A DNA stretch of 64,000 bases from Intestinibacillus massiliensis (GCA_029267335.1 JAJUJC010000001.1:1-64000); one strand, 5' to 3'. Shown: positions 10,514 through 20,999, counted from the stretch's first letter. Notes: generated from the letters alone by a model not told the origin. Translations and numbers: made by a program.

Positions 10514-10912
10514 ATGTCTACTTTTCATCTCAAGGTGGTCACTGCCGACCGCATGTTCTTTGACGGCGAGGCAGATCGCATCGTTGTGCGCACGACACAG
10601 GGCGATGTGGGCATTTTGCCGAATCATATTCCTTATGTCGCGGCGCTCGGCATCGGGGGACTGACGATCTTCACGAACGGCAGCAGCCGTGTTGCGGCGA
10701 TCGCAGGCGGCTTCGTCCAGACCGATAAGCAGGGTACGACCGTACTGGCGCGTACCTGCGAATGGGCGGATGAAATCGATATTAACCGCGCCCGCGAAGC
10801 GGCAGAGCGTGCCAAGGAGTTGCTTCATCAGCAGCTCAGCGAGCACGAGCAGGATATTGCGGACATCAAGCTGAAAAAGGCGATCAACCGCATCCGTATC
10901 GCAGGAGAATAA
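10514..10912 (+). CDS. atpC: ATP synthase F1 subunit epsilon
   Basis: 132-residue protein: N-terminal beta-sandwich (FHLKVVTADRMFFDGEADRI, then GDVGILPNHIPY) and a C-terminal two-helix tail (INRAREAAERAKELL and on) of the type that can inhibit ATP hydrolysis. It is the last gene of the operon, 3 nt after atpD and immediately before a strong terminator. Confidence 0.94.
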   Translation: MSTFHLKVVTADRMFFDGEADRIVVRTTQGDVGILPNHIPYVAALGIGGLTIFTNGSSRVAAIAGGFVQTDKQGTTVLARTCEWADEIDINRAREAAERAKELLHQQLSEHEQDIADIKLKKAINRIRIAGE

Positions 10913-10953
10913 AAAAACAGGCTGCCCTTTGGAAAAAGGGCAGCCTGTTTTTG
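10911..10953 (+). terminator. Terminator of the atp operon
   Basis: Perfect inverted repeat ACAGGCTGCCCTTT / AAAGGGCAGCCTGT with a short loop and a following TTTTT; the A-run on the other side makes the hairpin symmetric. Confidence 0.92.
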
Positions 10954-10963
10954 CATATCCGGT

Positions 10964-10992
10964 TTGAAAGTGTGTGTAAAATGTGCTATGCT
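10964..10992 (+). promoter_or_regulatory. Predicted promoter of the DUF1275 gene
   Basis: TTGAAA (10964-10969), 17-nt spacer, TATGCT (10987-10992), 18 nt before the ATG. Confidence 0.55.
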
Positions 10993-11010
10993 AAAGCGCG
11001 GGGTGATACA

Positions 11011-11709
11011 ATGGATCAAATTGGAACGATTGACAGTCAGGAGACGCGCGAGGAATGCCGCATCCCGCGGCATGAACGGCTTCATATCGGCATGTGCCTT
11101 GCACTTGTCGGCGGCTTTCTGGATATTTACACCTACCTTTTGCGCGGGGAAGTGTTTGCCAACGCCCAAACCGGCAATATGGTCCTTATGAGCTTAGCGT
11201 GCGCGCGCGGCGAGTGGCACAAGGCGCTATATTATCTTGTGCCGATCTGCACGTTTGCACTCGGCGTCTTGGTGACAGAACATCTCAAGCGGCGCAGTGT
11301 GGTATCGTGGCAACGGTTTGTGCTGCTGCTCGAAGCGTTCATCCTGTTTTTGATCGGTTGGTGTCCGCAAACAGTACCCAATATCGCGGTCAATGCAACC
11401 GTTTCATTCGTGTGCTCGATGCAAGTCAACAGCTTTCGCCGCGTTTTTGGCACGCCCTATGCCACGACGATGTGTACAGGTAATCTGCGTTCGGCATCAG
11501 AACAGTTGTTTTTGTTCTGGAGAGAACACGACCGCGCGGCGGGCGTGAAATTCGTGCGTTATTTCACGGTGATCGCGTGCTTTTGTGCAGGTGCTGCGCT
11601 TGGCGGCGTACTGTGCAAGGTTGTTGGCGTGCGTGCCGTTTGGTGCTGTGTAGGCATGCTGCTCGTGGTGTCGTATCTGCTGCATCGCGACGCAAAATGC
11701 GTGCGCTAA
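11011..11709 (+). CDS. YoaK-family (DUF1275) membrane protein
   Basis: 232-residue membrane protein with about six hydrophobic segments and the family signatures GGFLDIYTYLLRGEVFANAQTGN split over residues about 24-47 and, later, NSFRRVFGTPYATTMCTGNLR. The family is widespread and its function is not established. I start at ATG 11011 (GGGGTGAT upstream) because earlier frame codons lie in the terminator region. Its stop overlaps the convergent DUF4363 gene by 4 nt. Confidence 0.88.
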   Translation: MDQIGTIDSQETREECRIPRHERLHIGMCLALVGGFLDIYTYLLRGEVFANAQTGNMVLMSLACARGEWHKALYYLVPICTFALGVLVTEHLKRRSVVSWQRFVLLLEAFILFLIGWCPQTVPNIAVNATVSFVCSMQVNSFRRVFGTPYATTMCTGNLRSASEQLFLFWREHDRAAGVKFVRYFTVIACFCAGAALGGVLCKVVGVRAVWCCVGMLLVVSYLLHRDAKCVR

Positions 11710-12086
11710 AAAATATTTTGGATGGACGGACGCTCCATCTCCGGAATATGTGCGAGCATGCCTTGCAGTTCGCGCGAGTGCAGGCGGTACTCCGCCCATT
11801 CGCCATCGTGCATGCTCTGCACCGCACGCAGGAAGAGGTTTTGGATTTCGTCCAGTTCATCGTGACGCACCAATGCACCCAACAGCGGTTGGCGGCTGCG
11901 CCAAAGCTGGTAGGCTTCGAGCAGATCTGCGTAAGCGGTATCTTGTTCCTCGGCATCGAGCAGCGCATCTGCCTGCGCAACGTGATCGCTGACTTCTTGT
12001 GACAGAAGGTCGAGCTTTTGATAGCCCCAGAAGCAGCCGCCGATCAGGACGAGCAGCAGAATTACCGCGACGATCATTCGTTTCAT
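11706..12086 (-). CDS. DUF4363 family protein
   Basis: 126-residue protein with one N-terminal membrane helix (residues about 4-22) and an outside-facing helical, acidic domain (LLDAEEQD, RHDELDEIQNLFLRAVQSM). It matches the DUF4363 proteins that accompany DUF421 genes in Clostridia; function unknown. It starts within 4 nt of the end of the DUF421 gene, with AAAGGAGG upstream, so the pair forms one operon. Confidence 0.8.
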   Translation of the reverse strand: MKRMIVAVILLLVLIGGCFWGYQKLDLLSQEVSDHVAQADALLDAEEQDTAYADLLEAYQLWRSRQPLLGALVRHDELDEIQNLFLRAVQSMHDGEWAEYRLHSRELQGMLAHIPEMERPSIQNIF

Positions 12087-12763
12087 GCGCGCGCCTCCTT
12101 TGCCTGAATAAAGACGTTTCCGCAGTCGTCAAGCGTCATCAAAAAGACCTCGCGAATTTCGTGTAGCCCCGCTTTTTTGACCTGATGCAGAATGTCCTCC
12201 TGCGTTTTGTTGAGCAGTGTGAGGTTGCGCTCGATCAGCCTGCCATCGTTGACGATAATGAGCGGCACGCCGCTGTCCTGCGGGCTGACTTTCATAAGCT
12301 CGGCAGTGACGGGACGATACCGCGTTTGCAGCACATAGCTGAGCTTTCCACTCGGCTCGATGATACCGTACTTGATGTCGCTGATGGACTCGACGTTGCT
12401 CTGGCGCAGAGCCTCGAGCACCTCGTCGACCGTGACACGCATTTGCTGCATTTTTTTGCGGTCAAGTTTGCCGCTTCGGATGATGACCGCGGGATGACCG
12501 TTGAGCAGACGGCGCAGCGTGATGCTTTTGAGACATACAAACGATACCAGGATCTCGAGGGCGATGAGCGTGACGATCGGGATCACGCCCGCGAGCAGCG
12601 GCGTCCCCAAGTCCTGCATGGGCACCGCTGCGAGTTCACTGACCAGGATCGTGATGACCAGTTCGCTCGGCTCAAGCTCTCCGATCTGCCGCTTTCCCAT
12701 GAGCCGCAGTGCGATAATGACGCAAAAATAGAGCAAAAGTGTACGAATAAAGGAAATAGACAT
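12083..12763 (-). CDS. DUF421 (YetF/YrbG-like) membrane protein
   Basis: 226-residue protein: three membrane helices in the first 80 residues (LLLYFCVIIALRLMGKRQIG, then the ELEPSELVITILVSELA block) and a cytoplasmic domain with GHPAVIIRSGKLD and VPLIIVNDGRLI. The MGKRQIGEL signature is characteristic of DUF421. Function is not established; Bacillus homologues have sporulation/germination links. I start at ATG 12763 because AAGGGG precedes it; a longer frame to 12820 has no ribosome site. Confidence 0.87.
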   Translation of the reverse strand: MSISFIRTLLLYFCVIIALRLMGKRQIGELEPSELVITILVSELAAVPMQDLGTPLLAGVIPIVTLIALEILVSFVCLKSITLRRLLNGHPAVIIRSGKLDRKKMQQMRVTVDEVLEALRQSNVESISDIKYGIIEPSGKLSYVLQTRYRPVTAELMKVSPQDSGVPLIIVNDGRLIERNLTLLNKTQEDILHQVKKAGLHEIREVFLMTLDDCGNVFIQAKEARA

Positions 12764-12867
12764 ACAAAAACCCCTTAAAACGTTCTTACGGATAGCTTGC
12801 CCAATGTCACGCAAAAGCATGCATTCAAAAATTTTGCTCTGCTAAAGCCAAAAAACGAAAAAAGATG

Positions 12868-12896
12868 TTGACTTTTGAGGGTAGGATACTTATAAT
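12868..12896 (+). promoter_or_regulatory. Promoter of the ilv operon
   Basis: TTGACT (12868-12873), 17-nt spacer, TATAAT (12891-12896), just upstream of the T-box leader. Confidence 0.85.
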
Positions 12897-12899
12897 ATA

Positions 12900-13193
12900 A
12901 ACCAACATCAACAAATGCAATGACCGGGAAAAGTAGCGTCCTGAATTTACACAGAGAGCCGTCGGCTGGTGTAAGACGGTAGAGGACGGAAAGTGCGAAA
13001 GTCTCCCCGAGAGCAGTTGGCTGAAGGGCAATAATGCTTGTGTAGGCTGAAACGGTCGACCTCCGTTATGTGGTCTCGTGTTCGATTGATTTCGGATGTG
13101 GCTGAGTGGTCGCCTTTGGCGGCAATTAAGAGTGGTACCGCAGAGAATGTAAAGTCTTTGTCTCTTATCTATGGGAGGCGAGGGCTTTTTTTA
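12900..13193 (+). promoter_or_regulatory. T-box riboswitch of ilvBNCD, specifier probably GUC (Val)
   Basis: The leader contains the AG-bulge type sequence ACAGAGAGCC in stem I, the T-box core AGAGTGGTACCGC (about 13129-13141) and a terminator made by AAAGTCTTTGTCTCTT pairing (with G-U pairs) to GGGAGGCGAGGGCTTT, followed by T7. The specifier loop reads GAA-A-GUC-TCCCCGAGAGC with GUC at 13001-13003; the position is inferred by comparison with the aro T-box in this window. Uncharged tRNA-Val would stabilise the antiterminator and turn on BCAA synthesis. This also accounts for most of the 12764-13229 gap. Confidence 0.9.
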
Positions 13194-13229
13194 TTATCTT
13201 TGTGCAAAAAGAGTGAAAAGGGTGATGAT

Positions 13230-14894
13230 ATGCAGCGAAATGGTTCGGAAATTTTGATCGATGTTTTGGTGGAACAGGGTGTTGATACCATTTTTGGTTA
13301 TCCCGGTGGTTCGGTTCTGAACATTTATGATGCGCTGTATAAGAACAGTGACCGGATCCGTCATATTATTACAGCACATGAACAGGGCGCTGCGCACGCG
13401 GCGGACGGGTATGCCCGTGCAACAGGCAAGACAGGCGTCTGTCTTGCAACGAGTGGTCCGGGCGCAACCAATCTTGTCACAGGTATTGCGACCGCATACA
13501 TGGACTCGATTCCGATGGTCGCGATTACCGGCAATGTGGGTACCCCACTGATTGGGAAGGACTCTTTCCAGGAAGTCTATATCGCCGGTATCACCATGCC
13601 CATTACCAAGCACAATTTCGTGGTACGCCGCGTGGAGGAACTGGCGGATGTGCTCCGCGACGCGTTCCGGATTGCAAATACTGGACGCCCGGGACCCGTG
13701 CTCGTCGACATCCCCAAGGATGTGACCGCGGCGATGTACGAATACACGCCCAAGCCGGTGGCGAACACGACGCAGGAATACGACCTTTCCGCAGAGACAC
13801 TGGAAGAAGTGGCGGCGATCATCAATCGCGCAGAGCGTCCGGTCATTTATTTCGGCGGCGGCGTGCAGACCGCGGGCGCTTCGGAAGCGCTGCTCGCGTT
13901 CATGCAGAAGGCGCAGATCCCCGCGTCAAGCACGATGATGGCGCTTGGAGTGCTGCGCGCAGACGAGCCGCTCAACCTCGGACTCATTGGCATGCACGGT
14001 CTGGTATCCGCCGACCGCGCCGTTGACGAGGCGGATGTACTGATTACCATCGGCGCACGTTTTTCGGATCGCGTTGCGACCAATCCAAGCCGCTTCGCGA
14101 CCCGCGCGAAGATCATCCATGTGGATATTGATGCGGCGGAAATTAACAAAAATATCGCGATCGACTATCCGGTCGTGTCCGATGCCAAGACCTTTTTGGA
14201 AGGTATCCTACCATACCTCAAGAAGACCGAGCATCCGCAGTGGATGCGACAGATCGAGGTGTGGCGTTCTCGTCTGGACTACCGTCCGCACGACAGCGAA
14301 ACCAGTCTTAAGCCACATCGGATTATGGATATTATCGTCAAAACGACGGATGAAAATACGATTATCGCGACCGATGTCGGTCAGCACCAGATGTGGGCGG
14401 CACAGTATTGCAAGCGTAATCATCCGCATCTGTTTGTTTCCTCCGGAGGTCTGGGCACCATGGGCTTTGGATATGGCGCAGCGATCGGCGCACAGATCGC
14501 ATGCCCCGATCAGCACGTCATCCATGTGACGGGCGACGGCAGCTTCCATATGAACCTTAACGAGCTGTGCACCTCGGTTACTTATCATCTGCCCATCATT
14601 ACGGTCATCATGAACAATCAGGTGCTTGGCATGGTGCGCCAGTGGCAGACGATTTTCTACAGCAAGCGCTATTCCTCGACCACACTCGAGCGCAAGACAG
14701 ATTATGTCAAGCTGGCGGAAGCATTTGGCGCGACCGGACTGCGCTGCACAACGCCTGCGGAATTTGAAGAGGCAATGCGGCACGCACTGACAGTGGGCGG
14801 GCCGGTAGTCATCGAATGTGAGATCGACCGCGACGAGCGCGTGCTGCCGATGATTCCGGCGGGCGGCTCAATCGAAAATGTCATTACGAACTAA
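13230..14894 (+). CDS. ilvB: Acetolactate synthase large (catalytic) subunit
   Basis: ThDP enzyme condensing two pyruvates (or pyruvate with 2-ketobutyrate), the first shared step of Val/Leu/Ile synthesis. 554 residues; catalytic Glu in AHEQGAAHAADGYAR, ThDP-binding GDGSFHMNLNEL with the Asn-containing NNQVLGMVRQWQ, and the central FAD-type domain. ATG 13230 follows AAGGGTGA just after the T-box terminator; the upstream open frame is leader RNA. The regulatory subunit follows 14 nt later. Confidence 0.96.
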   Translation: MQRNGSEILIDVLVEQGVDTIFGYPGGSVLNIYDALYKNSDRIRHIITAHEQGAAHAADGYARATGKTGVCLATSGPGATNLVTGIATAYMDSIPMVAITGNVGTPLIGKDSFQEVYIAGITMPITKHNFVVRRVEELADVLRDAFRIANTGRPGPVLVDIPKDVTAAMYEYTPKPVANTTQEYDLSAETLEEVAAIINRAERPVIYFGGGVQTAGASEALLAFMQKAQIPASSTMMALGVLRADEPLNLGLIGMHGLVSADRAVDEADVLITIGARFSDRVATNPSRFATRAKIIHVDIDAAEINKNIAIDYPVVSDAKTFLEGILPYLKKTEHPQWMRQIEVWRSRLDYRPHDSETSLKPHRIMDIIVKTTDENTIIATDVGQHQMWAAQYCKRNHPHLFVSSGGLGTMGFGYGAAIGAQIACPDQHVIHVTGDGSFHMNLNELCTSVTYHLPIITVIMNNQVLGMVRQWQTIFYSKRYSSTTLERKTDYVKLAEAFGATGLRCTTPAEFEEAMRHALTVGGPVVIECEIDRDERVLPMIPAGGSIENVITN

Positions 14895-14908
14895 GGAGGA
14901 CGCTGCAA

Positions 14909-16454
<1,546 letters not shown>

Positions 16455-16477
16455 GATTTTCCCGCGTATCACACCCG

Positions 16478-16514
16478 AACGGGCGGACGGTTTGATCGCC
16501 GTTCGCCCGTTTTG
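16478..16514 (+). terminator. Hairpin with T-run between ilvC and ilvD
   Basis: AACGGGCGGACGG pairs with CCGTTCGCCCGTT (one mismatch), followed by TT. It looks like an intrinsic terminator or attenuator inside the ilv operon, before the ilvD ribosome site (AAAAGGAGGA). Confidence 0.6.
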
Positions 16515-16536
16515 GATTCCAAAAGGAGGAATTTCC

Positions 16537-18201
16537 ATGTCCAAAAGAAGTGATAATATCACCGCCGGCGCAGAGCGTATGCCCAATCGATCACTCCTGC
16601 GTGCATGCGGTCTGACCGATGAAGAACTTAGCCGTCCCATCATCGGTGTCGTTTCCGCCCATTCGGAAATCATCCCGGGACACATCAATCTGGATAAAAT
16701 TGCGGATGCTGCAAAGGCAGGCGTGCGCATGGCAGGCGGTACGCCGGTCATGGTGCCCGCGATCGGCGTATGCGACGGCATTGCGATGGGACACATCGGC
16801 ATGAAATATTCGCTGCCGTCGCGTGAACTCATTGCCGACAGCGTGGAAACACTGGCGCAGGCACATCAATTTGATGGTCTGGTGCTGATTCCCAACTGTG
16901 ACAAGATCGTGCCCGGCATGATGATGGCAGCGGCGCGTCTCAACATTCCGTCCATCGTCATTTCCGGCGGACCGATGCTTGCTGGCCACTACAATGGCGA
17001 GGAAATCTCGCTGTCCAAGACGTTTGAGACCGTAGGTGCGTACAAGGCGGGGCTGATCGACGACGCAAAGCTGATGGAATGCGAACTGGGTTCGTGCCCG
17101 GGCTGCGGCTCGTGCTCTGGTATGTACACCGCAAATTCCATGAACTGTCTGGCGGAGGCCATCGGCATGGCGCTGCCGGGCAACGGCACCATCCCCGCAG
17201 TACACGCGGCGCGTATCCAACTTGCCAAGCATGCGGGCATGAAGATTCTCGAGCTTGTTGCAAAGGATGTCAAGCCGCGCGACATTCTGACGACAGCAGC
17301 GTTCCGCAATGCGTTGACCTGTGAAATGGCGATCGGCTGCTCGACGAATTCTGTGCTGCATCTGCTTGCGCTCGCGCATGAGGCAGGCGTGGACCTCGAT
17401 CTGAGCATGCTCAACGAACTGTCCGGAAAAGTACCAAATATCTGCCATCTTGCACCGGCAGGTCCGCATCATATCGAAGAATTGTATATGGCAGGCGGCG
17501 TGCCTGCCATCATGAAGGAACTGACGAAGTGCGATTTCCTTGATCTCACGCTGCCGACCGTGACCGGAAAAACCGTGGGAGAAAATCTGGAAGGCGTGGT
17601 CAATCGCAATGAGCATGTTATCCGTCCCCTCGAAAATCCGTATTCCCAGACCGGCGGCATCGCTGTGCTGTGGGGTAATATCGCGAAAAACGGCTGCGTT
17701 GTCAAGCGCTCTGCGGTCGCGCCCGAGATGATGGTGCACGAAGGCCCGGCGCGTGTATTCGACAGCGAGGATGACGCGATCACGGCAATTTACGGCGGCA
17801 AGATCCATAAGGGTGATGTGGTCGTCATCCGCTATGAAGGGCCCAAGGGCGGTCCCGGCATGCGCGAGATGCTCAACCCCACCTCCGCGCTTGCGGGCAT
17901 GGAGCTTGATCGAGACTGCGCACTGATTACGGACGGTCGCTTCTCCGGCGCATCACGCGGCGCTTCGATCGGTCATGTTTCGCCGGAGGCGGCTTCGGGC
18001 GGCGAAATCGGACTCATCGAAGAGGGAGACCTCATCGCGATCGACATTCCGAATAGCAGCGTGAACGTGCGTGTGTCCGACGAGGAGCTGTCGGCACGCC
18101 GTGCGCGCTTTGTGCCCCGCGAACCGAAGATCAAGACCGGCTGGCTGTCCCGCTATGCCCGTCTGGTTTCCTCTGCCGACAAGGGCGCGGTATTGGAATA
18201 A
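16537..18201 (+). CDS. ilvD: Dihydroxy-acid dehydratase
   Basis: 554-residue Fe-S enzyme that dehydrates dihydroxyisovalerate and dihydroxymethylvalerate. Cluster cysteines lie in [13 protein letters not shown] and [18 protein letters not shown], and the late signature [13 protein letters not shown] is intact. ATG 16537 has AAAAGGAGGA upstream; a longer frame to 16492 runs through the hairpin. It is the last ilv gene, followed by a terminator. Confidence 0.96.
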   Translation: MSKRSDNITAGAERMPNRSLLRACGLTDEELSRPIIGVVSAHSEIIPGHINLDKIADAAKAGVRMAGGTPVMVPAIGVCDGIAMGHIGMKYSLPSRELIADSVETLAQAHQFDGLVLIPNCDKIVPGMMMAAARLNIPSIVISGGPMLAGHYNGEEISLSKTFETVGAYKAGLIDDAKLMECELGSCPGCGSCSGMYTANSMNCLAEAIGMALPGNGTIPAVHAARIQLAKHAGMKILELVAKDVKPRDILTTAAFRNALTCEMAIGCSTNSVLHLLALAHEAGVDLDLSMLNELSGKVPNICHLAPAGPHHIEELYMAGGVPAIMKELTKCDFLDLTLPTVTGKTVGENLEGVVNRNEHVIRPLENPYSQTGGIAVLWGNIAKNGCVVKRSAVAPEMMVHEGPARVFDSEDDAITAIYGGKIHKGDVVVIRYEGPKGGPGMREMLNPTSALAGMELDRDCALITDGRFSGASRGASIGHVSPEAASGGEIGLIEEGDLIAIDIPNSSVNVRVSDEELSARRARFVPREPKIKTGWLSRYARLVSSADKGAVLE

Positions 18202-18208
18202 ACGTACA

Positions 18209-18244
18209 AGACCCGAAGCGCCGTAAGGTGCTTCGGGTTTTCTG
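18209..18244 (+). terminator. Terminator of the ilv operon
   Basis: Hairpin ACCCGAAGCGCC-GTAA-GGTGCTTCGGGT followed by TTT, 8 nt after the ilvD stop. Confidence 0.88.
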
Positions 18245-18247
18245 CGC

Positions 18248-18276
18248 TTGTGATCGCTGCGAAGGTCTGTTATAAT
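18248..18276 (+). promoter_or_regulatory. Promoter of pyrE
   Basis: TTGTGA (18248-18253), 17-nt spacer, TATAAT (18271-18276), 34 nt before the start. No PyrR attenuator is visible in this short leader. Confidence 0.75.
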
Positions 18277-18310
18277 AAAAGTACTGAATAAAAAAGGATG
18301 GATTACGATC

Positions 18311-18973
18311 ATGCTGACTGCGGCAAAGAAAAATTTTATCGAATTTATGATGGCGGCGGATGTGCTGCGCTTCGGTGATTTTACGACCAAATCCGGACGT
18401 AAGACGCCCTATTTTGTCAACACCGGCAACTATCGCACCGGACTCCAAAACTCCAAACTGGGTGAGTTTTATGCCGCACTGATCAAGGAAACACTCGGCA
18501 GCGATTTCGATGCGATGTTTGGCCCTGCCTATAAGGGCATTCCGCTCGCGACCTCAACCGCGGGGGCACTCGCACGTCTGTACAACATCGACAAGCCGTT
18601 TTTCTTTAACCGCAAGGAGGCAAAGGATCACGGCGAGGGCGGCAGCATCGTCGGCTACAAGCCGCAGAACGGCGACCGTATCATCATCATTGAGGATGTC
18701 ATCACGGCGGGCACGGCGATTCGTGAGACCATGCCGGTGCTGCAAGGCTGCGCCGATGTGCGCGTCACCGATATGTTCATTTCGGTAAACCGCTGTGAGG
18801 TAGGCACGACGCCGGGCAAGACCGCGGTCATGGAGGTCGGTGAAGAATTCGGCATCCGCGTCCACTCGCTGATCTCGGTGCAGGATATTCATGAATATCT
18901 CAAGGAACAGGGCGGTTATGAGCAGATACTGCCGCTGATGGAAGCATATATGCAGCAGTATTGCGTGCTGTAA
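18311..18973 (+). CDS. pyrE: Orotate phosphoribosyltransferase
   Basis: 220-residue enzyme joining orotate and PRPP to OMP in pyrimidine synthesis. The PRPP-binding motif is IIIIEDVITAGTAI, and KSGRKTPYFVNTG and FGPAYKGIPLA match the OPRTase substrate sites. It stands alone with its own promoter and terminator, away from other pyr genes. Confidence 0.94.
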   Translation: MLTAAKKNFIEFMMAADVLRFGDFTTKSGRKTPYFVNTGNYRTGLQNSKLGEFYAALIKETLGSDFDAMFGPAYKGIPLATSTAGALARLYNIDKPFFFNRKEAKDHGEGGSIVGYKPQNGDRIIIIEDVITAGTAIRETMPVLQGCADVRVTDMFISVNRCEVGTTPGKTAVMEVGEEFGIRVHSLISVQDIHEYLKEQGGYEQILPLMEAYMQQYCVL

Positions 18974-18977
18974 AGGT

Positions 18978-19022
18978 TCATCCCCTTCGGGCAAGAAAGC
19001 CGGAGGGGATGCTTCTTTTTTG
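18978..19022 (+). terminator. Terminator of pyrE
   Basis: Hairpin CATCCCCTTCGGGC / GCCGGAGGGGATG followed by a T-run (CTTCTTTTTTGT). Confidence 0.85.
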
Positions 19023-19059
19023 TATCCCATTCACATAAAGTATGGGGGAGGGATGCAAA

Positions 19060-19917
19060 ATGGCGGAAATGCATGTCAAAAAAACATCCAAGCAGGTGCT
19101 GACACGCGGCGATCGCAAGTTGATCGCGTGCGTCTGTATCTTTGCTTTATCGGTTGCGCTCAAATATGCGGGTGGGACGGGCGCGCAAACCCTGCGTGAA
19201 CAGGCGGCGCATTTGCTGCACGGCGGTACGGATACCAATGCGGTGATTGCGACCATTGGGCGCACGGTAGAAGATCAGGGACTCGCACAGGTCTTTGCCA
19301 AAAATGATGCGATCGCGTCCGTCTTTGCTGCGGTGAAAGAAAAAAAACACGCAGCGGAACCTGCTGCGCAGACGGCGGAACGGGAATCGACTACTGACAC
19401 GGCACCGGCGGCGCAGGACACAGCAGATGCAGCGCAGCCGGTTTACGCGGAAAGCGGCTACAGCGAGGATCTGGAAGACCGCGCACAGACCATTTTCCCA
19501 AAACAGGCGGATTTAACCGCTTATACAATGGCTTTTGCACATGAAGCACCGGTCAAAGCGACACTCAGTTCCGATTTTGGTACGCGCACACACCCGATCA
19601 GCGGAAAGGTGAGCTATCATTTCGGGCTGGATCTCGCGGCGTCGAAAGGCACGCCGATTTTGTCCTTTGCAGAGGGAAAAGTACGTCAAACCGGTACGGG
19701 CAGCTATGGAAACTACTTGATCGTCGATCATGCCGACGGATTTTCCACACTGTATGCGCATTGCAGCCAGCTGATCGCAAAAAAAGGCGACACGGTAAAA
19801 GCGGGGCAGGAGATCGCACAGGTCGGCTCAACAGGCAATTCCACCGGAAACCATTTGCATTTTGAAATTTGGAGAGACGGAAAAGCCCTCAATCCGCACA
19901 ACTATGTAGCGTACTGA
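19060..19917 (+). CDS. M23 (LytM) peptidase-domain membrane protein, SpoIVFA-like
   Basis: 285 residues: short cytoplasmic N-terminus, one membrane helix (about 21-37), an alanine-rich linker (95-130) and a C-terminal M23 domain (about 165-280). The zinc-site residues H187, D191 and H265/H267 (HFGLD; HLHFE) are present, so it could be an active endopeptidase. It starts at ATG 19060 after GGGGGAGGG. Its stop overlaps the start of an M50 protease, the SpoIVFA-SpoIVFB arrangement; in Bacillus SpoIVFA holds SpoIVFB inactive. SpoIIQ-like roles are an alternative. Confidence 0.8.
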   Translation: MAEMHVKKTSKQVLTRGDRKLIACVCIFALSVALKYAGGTGAQTLREQAAHLLHGGTDTNAVIATIGRTVEDQGLAQVFAKNDAIASVFAAVKEKKHAAEPAAQTAERESTTDTAPAAQDTADAAQPVYAESGYSEDLEDRAQTIFPKQADLTAYTMAFAHEAPVKATLSSDFGTRTHPISGKVSYHFGLDLAASKGTPILSFAEGKVRQTGTGSYGNYLIVDHADGFSTLYAHCSQLIAKKGDTVKAGQEIAQVGSTGNSTGNHLHFEIWRDGKALNPHNYVAY

Positions 19918-20504
19918 TGAGACGGATACGGGTATGCGATTCGTTCGTGCTGCTGCTGTCCGTGCTGTTTCTGGCAGATGAGCAGCACAATCTTTGGCTG
20001 TTTCTTTCCGCCGCAGGGCTGCATGAGGGCGGTCACTATGTCGCGCTGCGTTGTGCAGGCGGCACGCTGATTGACCTGCGGTTGACTGCGGCGGGCGCGG
20101 TCATGCGGTATCGGCTGTGCGACAGCAGCATACGGCGCATCATCATCGCGCTCGCAGGGCCTCTCGCCAATGTGCTCACTGCAATGGTGGCAGCACATGT
20201 GGGCGCTTATCCCTTTGCCGGTGCCAATGTGATTCTGGGCGTGTTCAATTTGCTGCCCATCCTGCCGCTTGACGGAGGGACGGTGCTATGCTGTCTGCTC
20301 GACCCGTTTGGACGTGTGGCAGAACAAATCTCGCTCTGTGCAGCGGCACTGCTTGGTGCGGCGGGAATCGTGTGCGCATGCAGCGGACACGGCTTGATGC
20401 CGCTTATGATGGCAGGGATTCTATTGGCACAGCAAAAAAACTTGCAAAAATGCGCAAAAAGAGATACAATAGTAGCGTATAGGAAGATCAACCGCAGAGT
20501 GTAA
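19917..20504 (+). CDS. Site-2-type M50 intramembrane metalloprotease, SpoIVFB-like
   Basis: 195-residue polytopic protein. The zinc motif HEGGH is at 36-40, and the third ligand lies in NLLPILPLDGG (D119). In Bacillus SpoIVFB cleaves pro-sigma-K in the mother cell; pairing with an upstream M23 membrane protein supports that role here. Members without the C-terminal CBS domain exist, and this one has none. The ATG overlaps the previous stop by 1 nt. No sigK is visible in the window. Confidence 0.82.
   Translation: MRRIRVCDSFVLLLSVLFLADEQHNLWLFLSAAGLHEGGHYVALRCAGGTLIDLRLTAAGAVMRYRLCDSSIRRIIIALAGPLANVLTAMVAAHVGAYPFAGANVILGVFNLLPILPLDGGTVLCCLLDPFGRVAEQISLCAAALLGAAGIVCACSGHGLMPLMMAGILLAQQKNLQKCAKRDTIVAYRKINRRV
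20442..20470 (+). promoter_or_regulatory. Predicted promoter of carD inside the end of the M50 gene
   Basis: TTGCAA (20442-20447), 17-nt spacer, TACAAT (20465-20470), 50 nt before the carD start. It would allow vegetative expression of carD separately from the sporulation pair. Confidence 0.55.
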
Positions 20505-20519
20505 AGCGGGGTGAAGCCA

Positions 20520-20999
20520 GTGTTCACAGTTGGAGATCAAATCGTCCATCCGATGCATGGAGCGGGCGTCATTGAGAAAATCGTCGAACGCAGGATAGAT
20601 GGCGTGACCGTCTACTACTATGCGCTGAAATTGACGCTTGACGATGTGATTCTGTTCGTTCCGGTCGACACGAGCGATGAAATCGGCTTGCGTCGTATTT
20701 GCACGGCACAGCAGGCGCGTGCGCTGCTTGACGAGCTGCCTGCGATCGTACGCGACGCGGATCAGTGTTGGAATCGGCGCTATCGCGAGAATATGCTGCG
20801 TATTCGCTCGGGTGATACCGAAGAAGTCGCCAAGGTGGTCAAAAACCTGCTCGTTCGGCAAAGCGAGCGGGGTCTGTCTACCGGTGAGAAAAAAATGCTC
20901 GGTTCTGCCAAGCGGATCTTGATTTCCGAACTGGCGTTGGCACTCCGACAGGAGCCTGCCGAAATCGAACACAGTCTTGATACGCGGCTCTGTCTGTAA
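20520..20999 (+). CDS. CarD-family RNA polymerase-binding regulator
   Basis: 159-residue protein. The N-terminal Tudor-like RNAP-interaction domain opens FTVGDQIVHPMHGAGVIE, and a helical C-terminal domain follows (about 65-150). CarD proteins bind the RNAP beta subunit and modulate open-complex stability. I start at GTG 20520, which gives the family-typical N-terminus with GGGGTG upstream; GTG 20511 lacks ribosome-site spacing. Confidence 0.88.
   Translation: MFTVGDQIVHPMHGAGVIEKIVERRIDGVTVYYYALKLTLDDVILFVPVDTSDEIGLRRICTAQQARALLDELPAIVRDADQCWNRRYRENMLRIRSGDTEEVAKVVKNLLVRQSERGLSTGEKKMLGSAKRILISELALALRQEPAEIEHSLDTRLCL

Noticed and set aside
13038-13229. N-terminal extension of ilvB
   Set aside because: The extra codons cover the T-box and its terminator; the ribosome site and family length support ATG 13230.
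16591-17808. 405-codon minus-strand frame over ilvD
   Set aside because: Antisense to an intact ilvD; a Cys/His/Arg-rich shadow.
18245-18310. PyrR-type attenuator before pyrE
   Set aside because: The leader is too short, and I see no anti-antiterminator or PyrR-binding loop.
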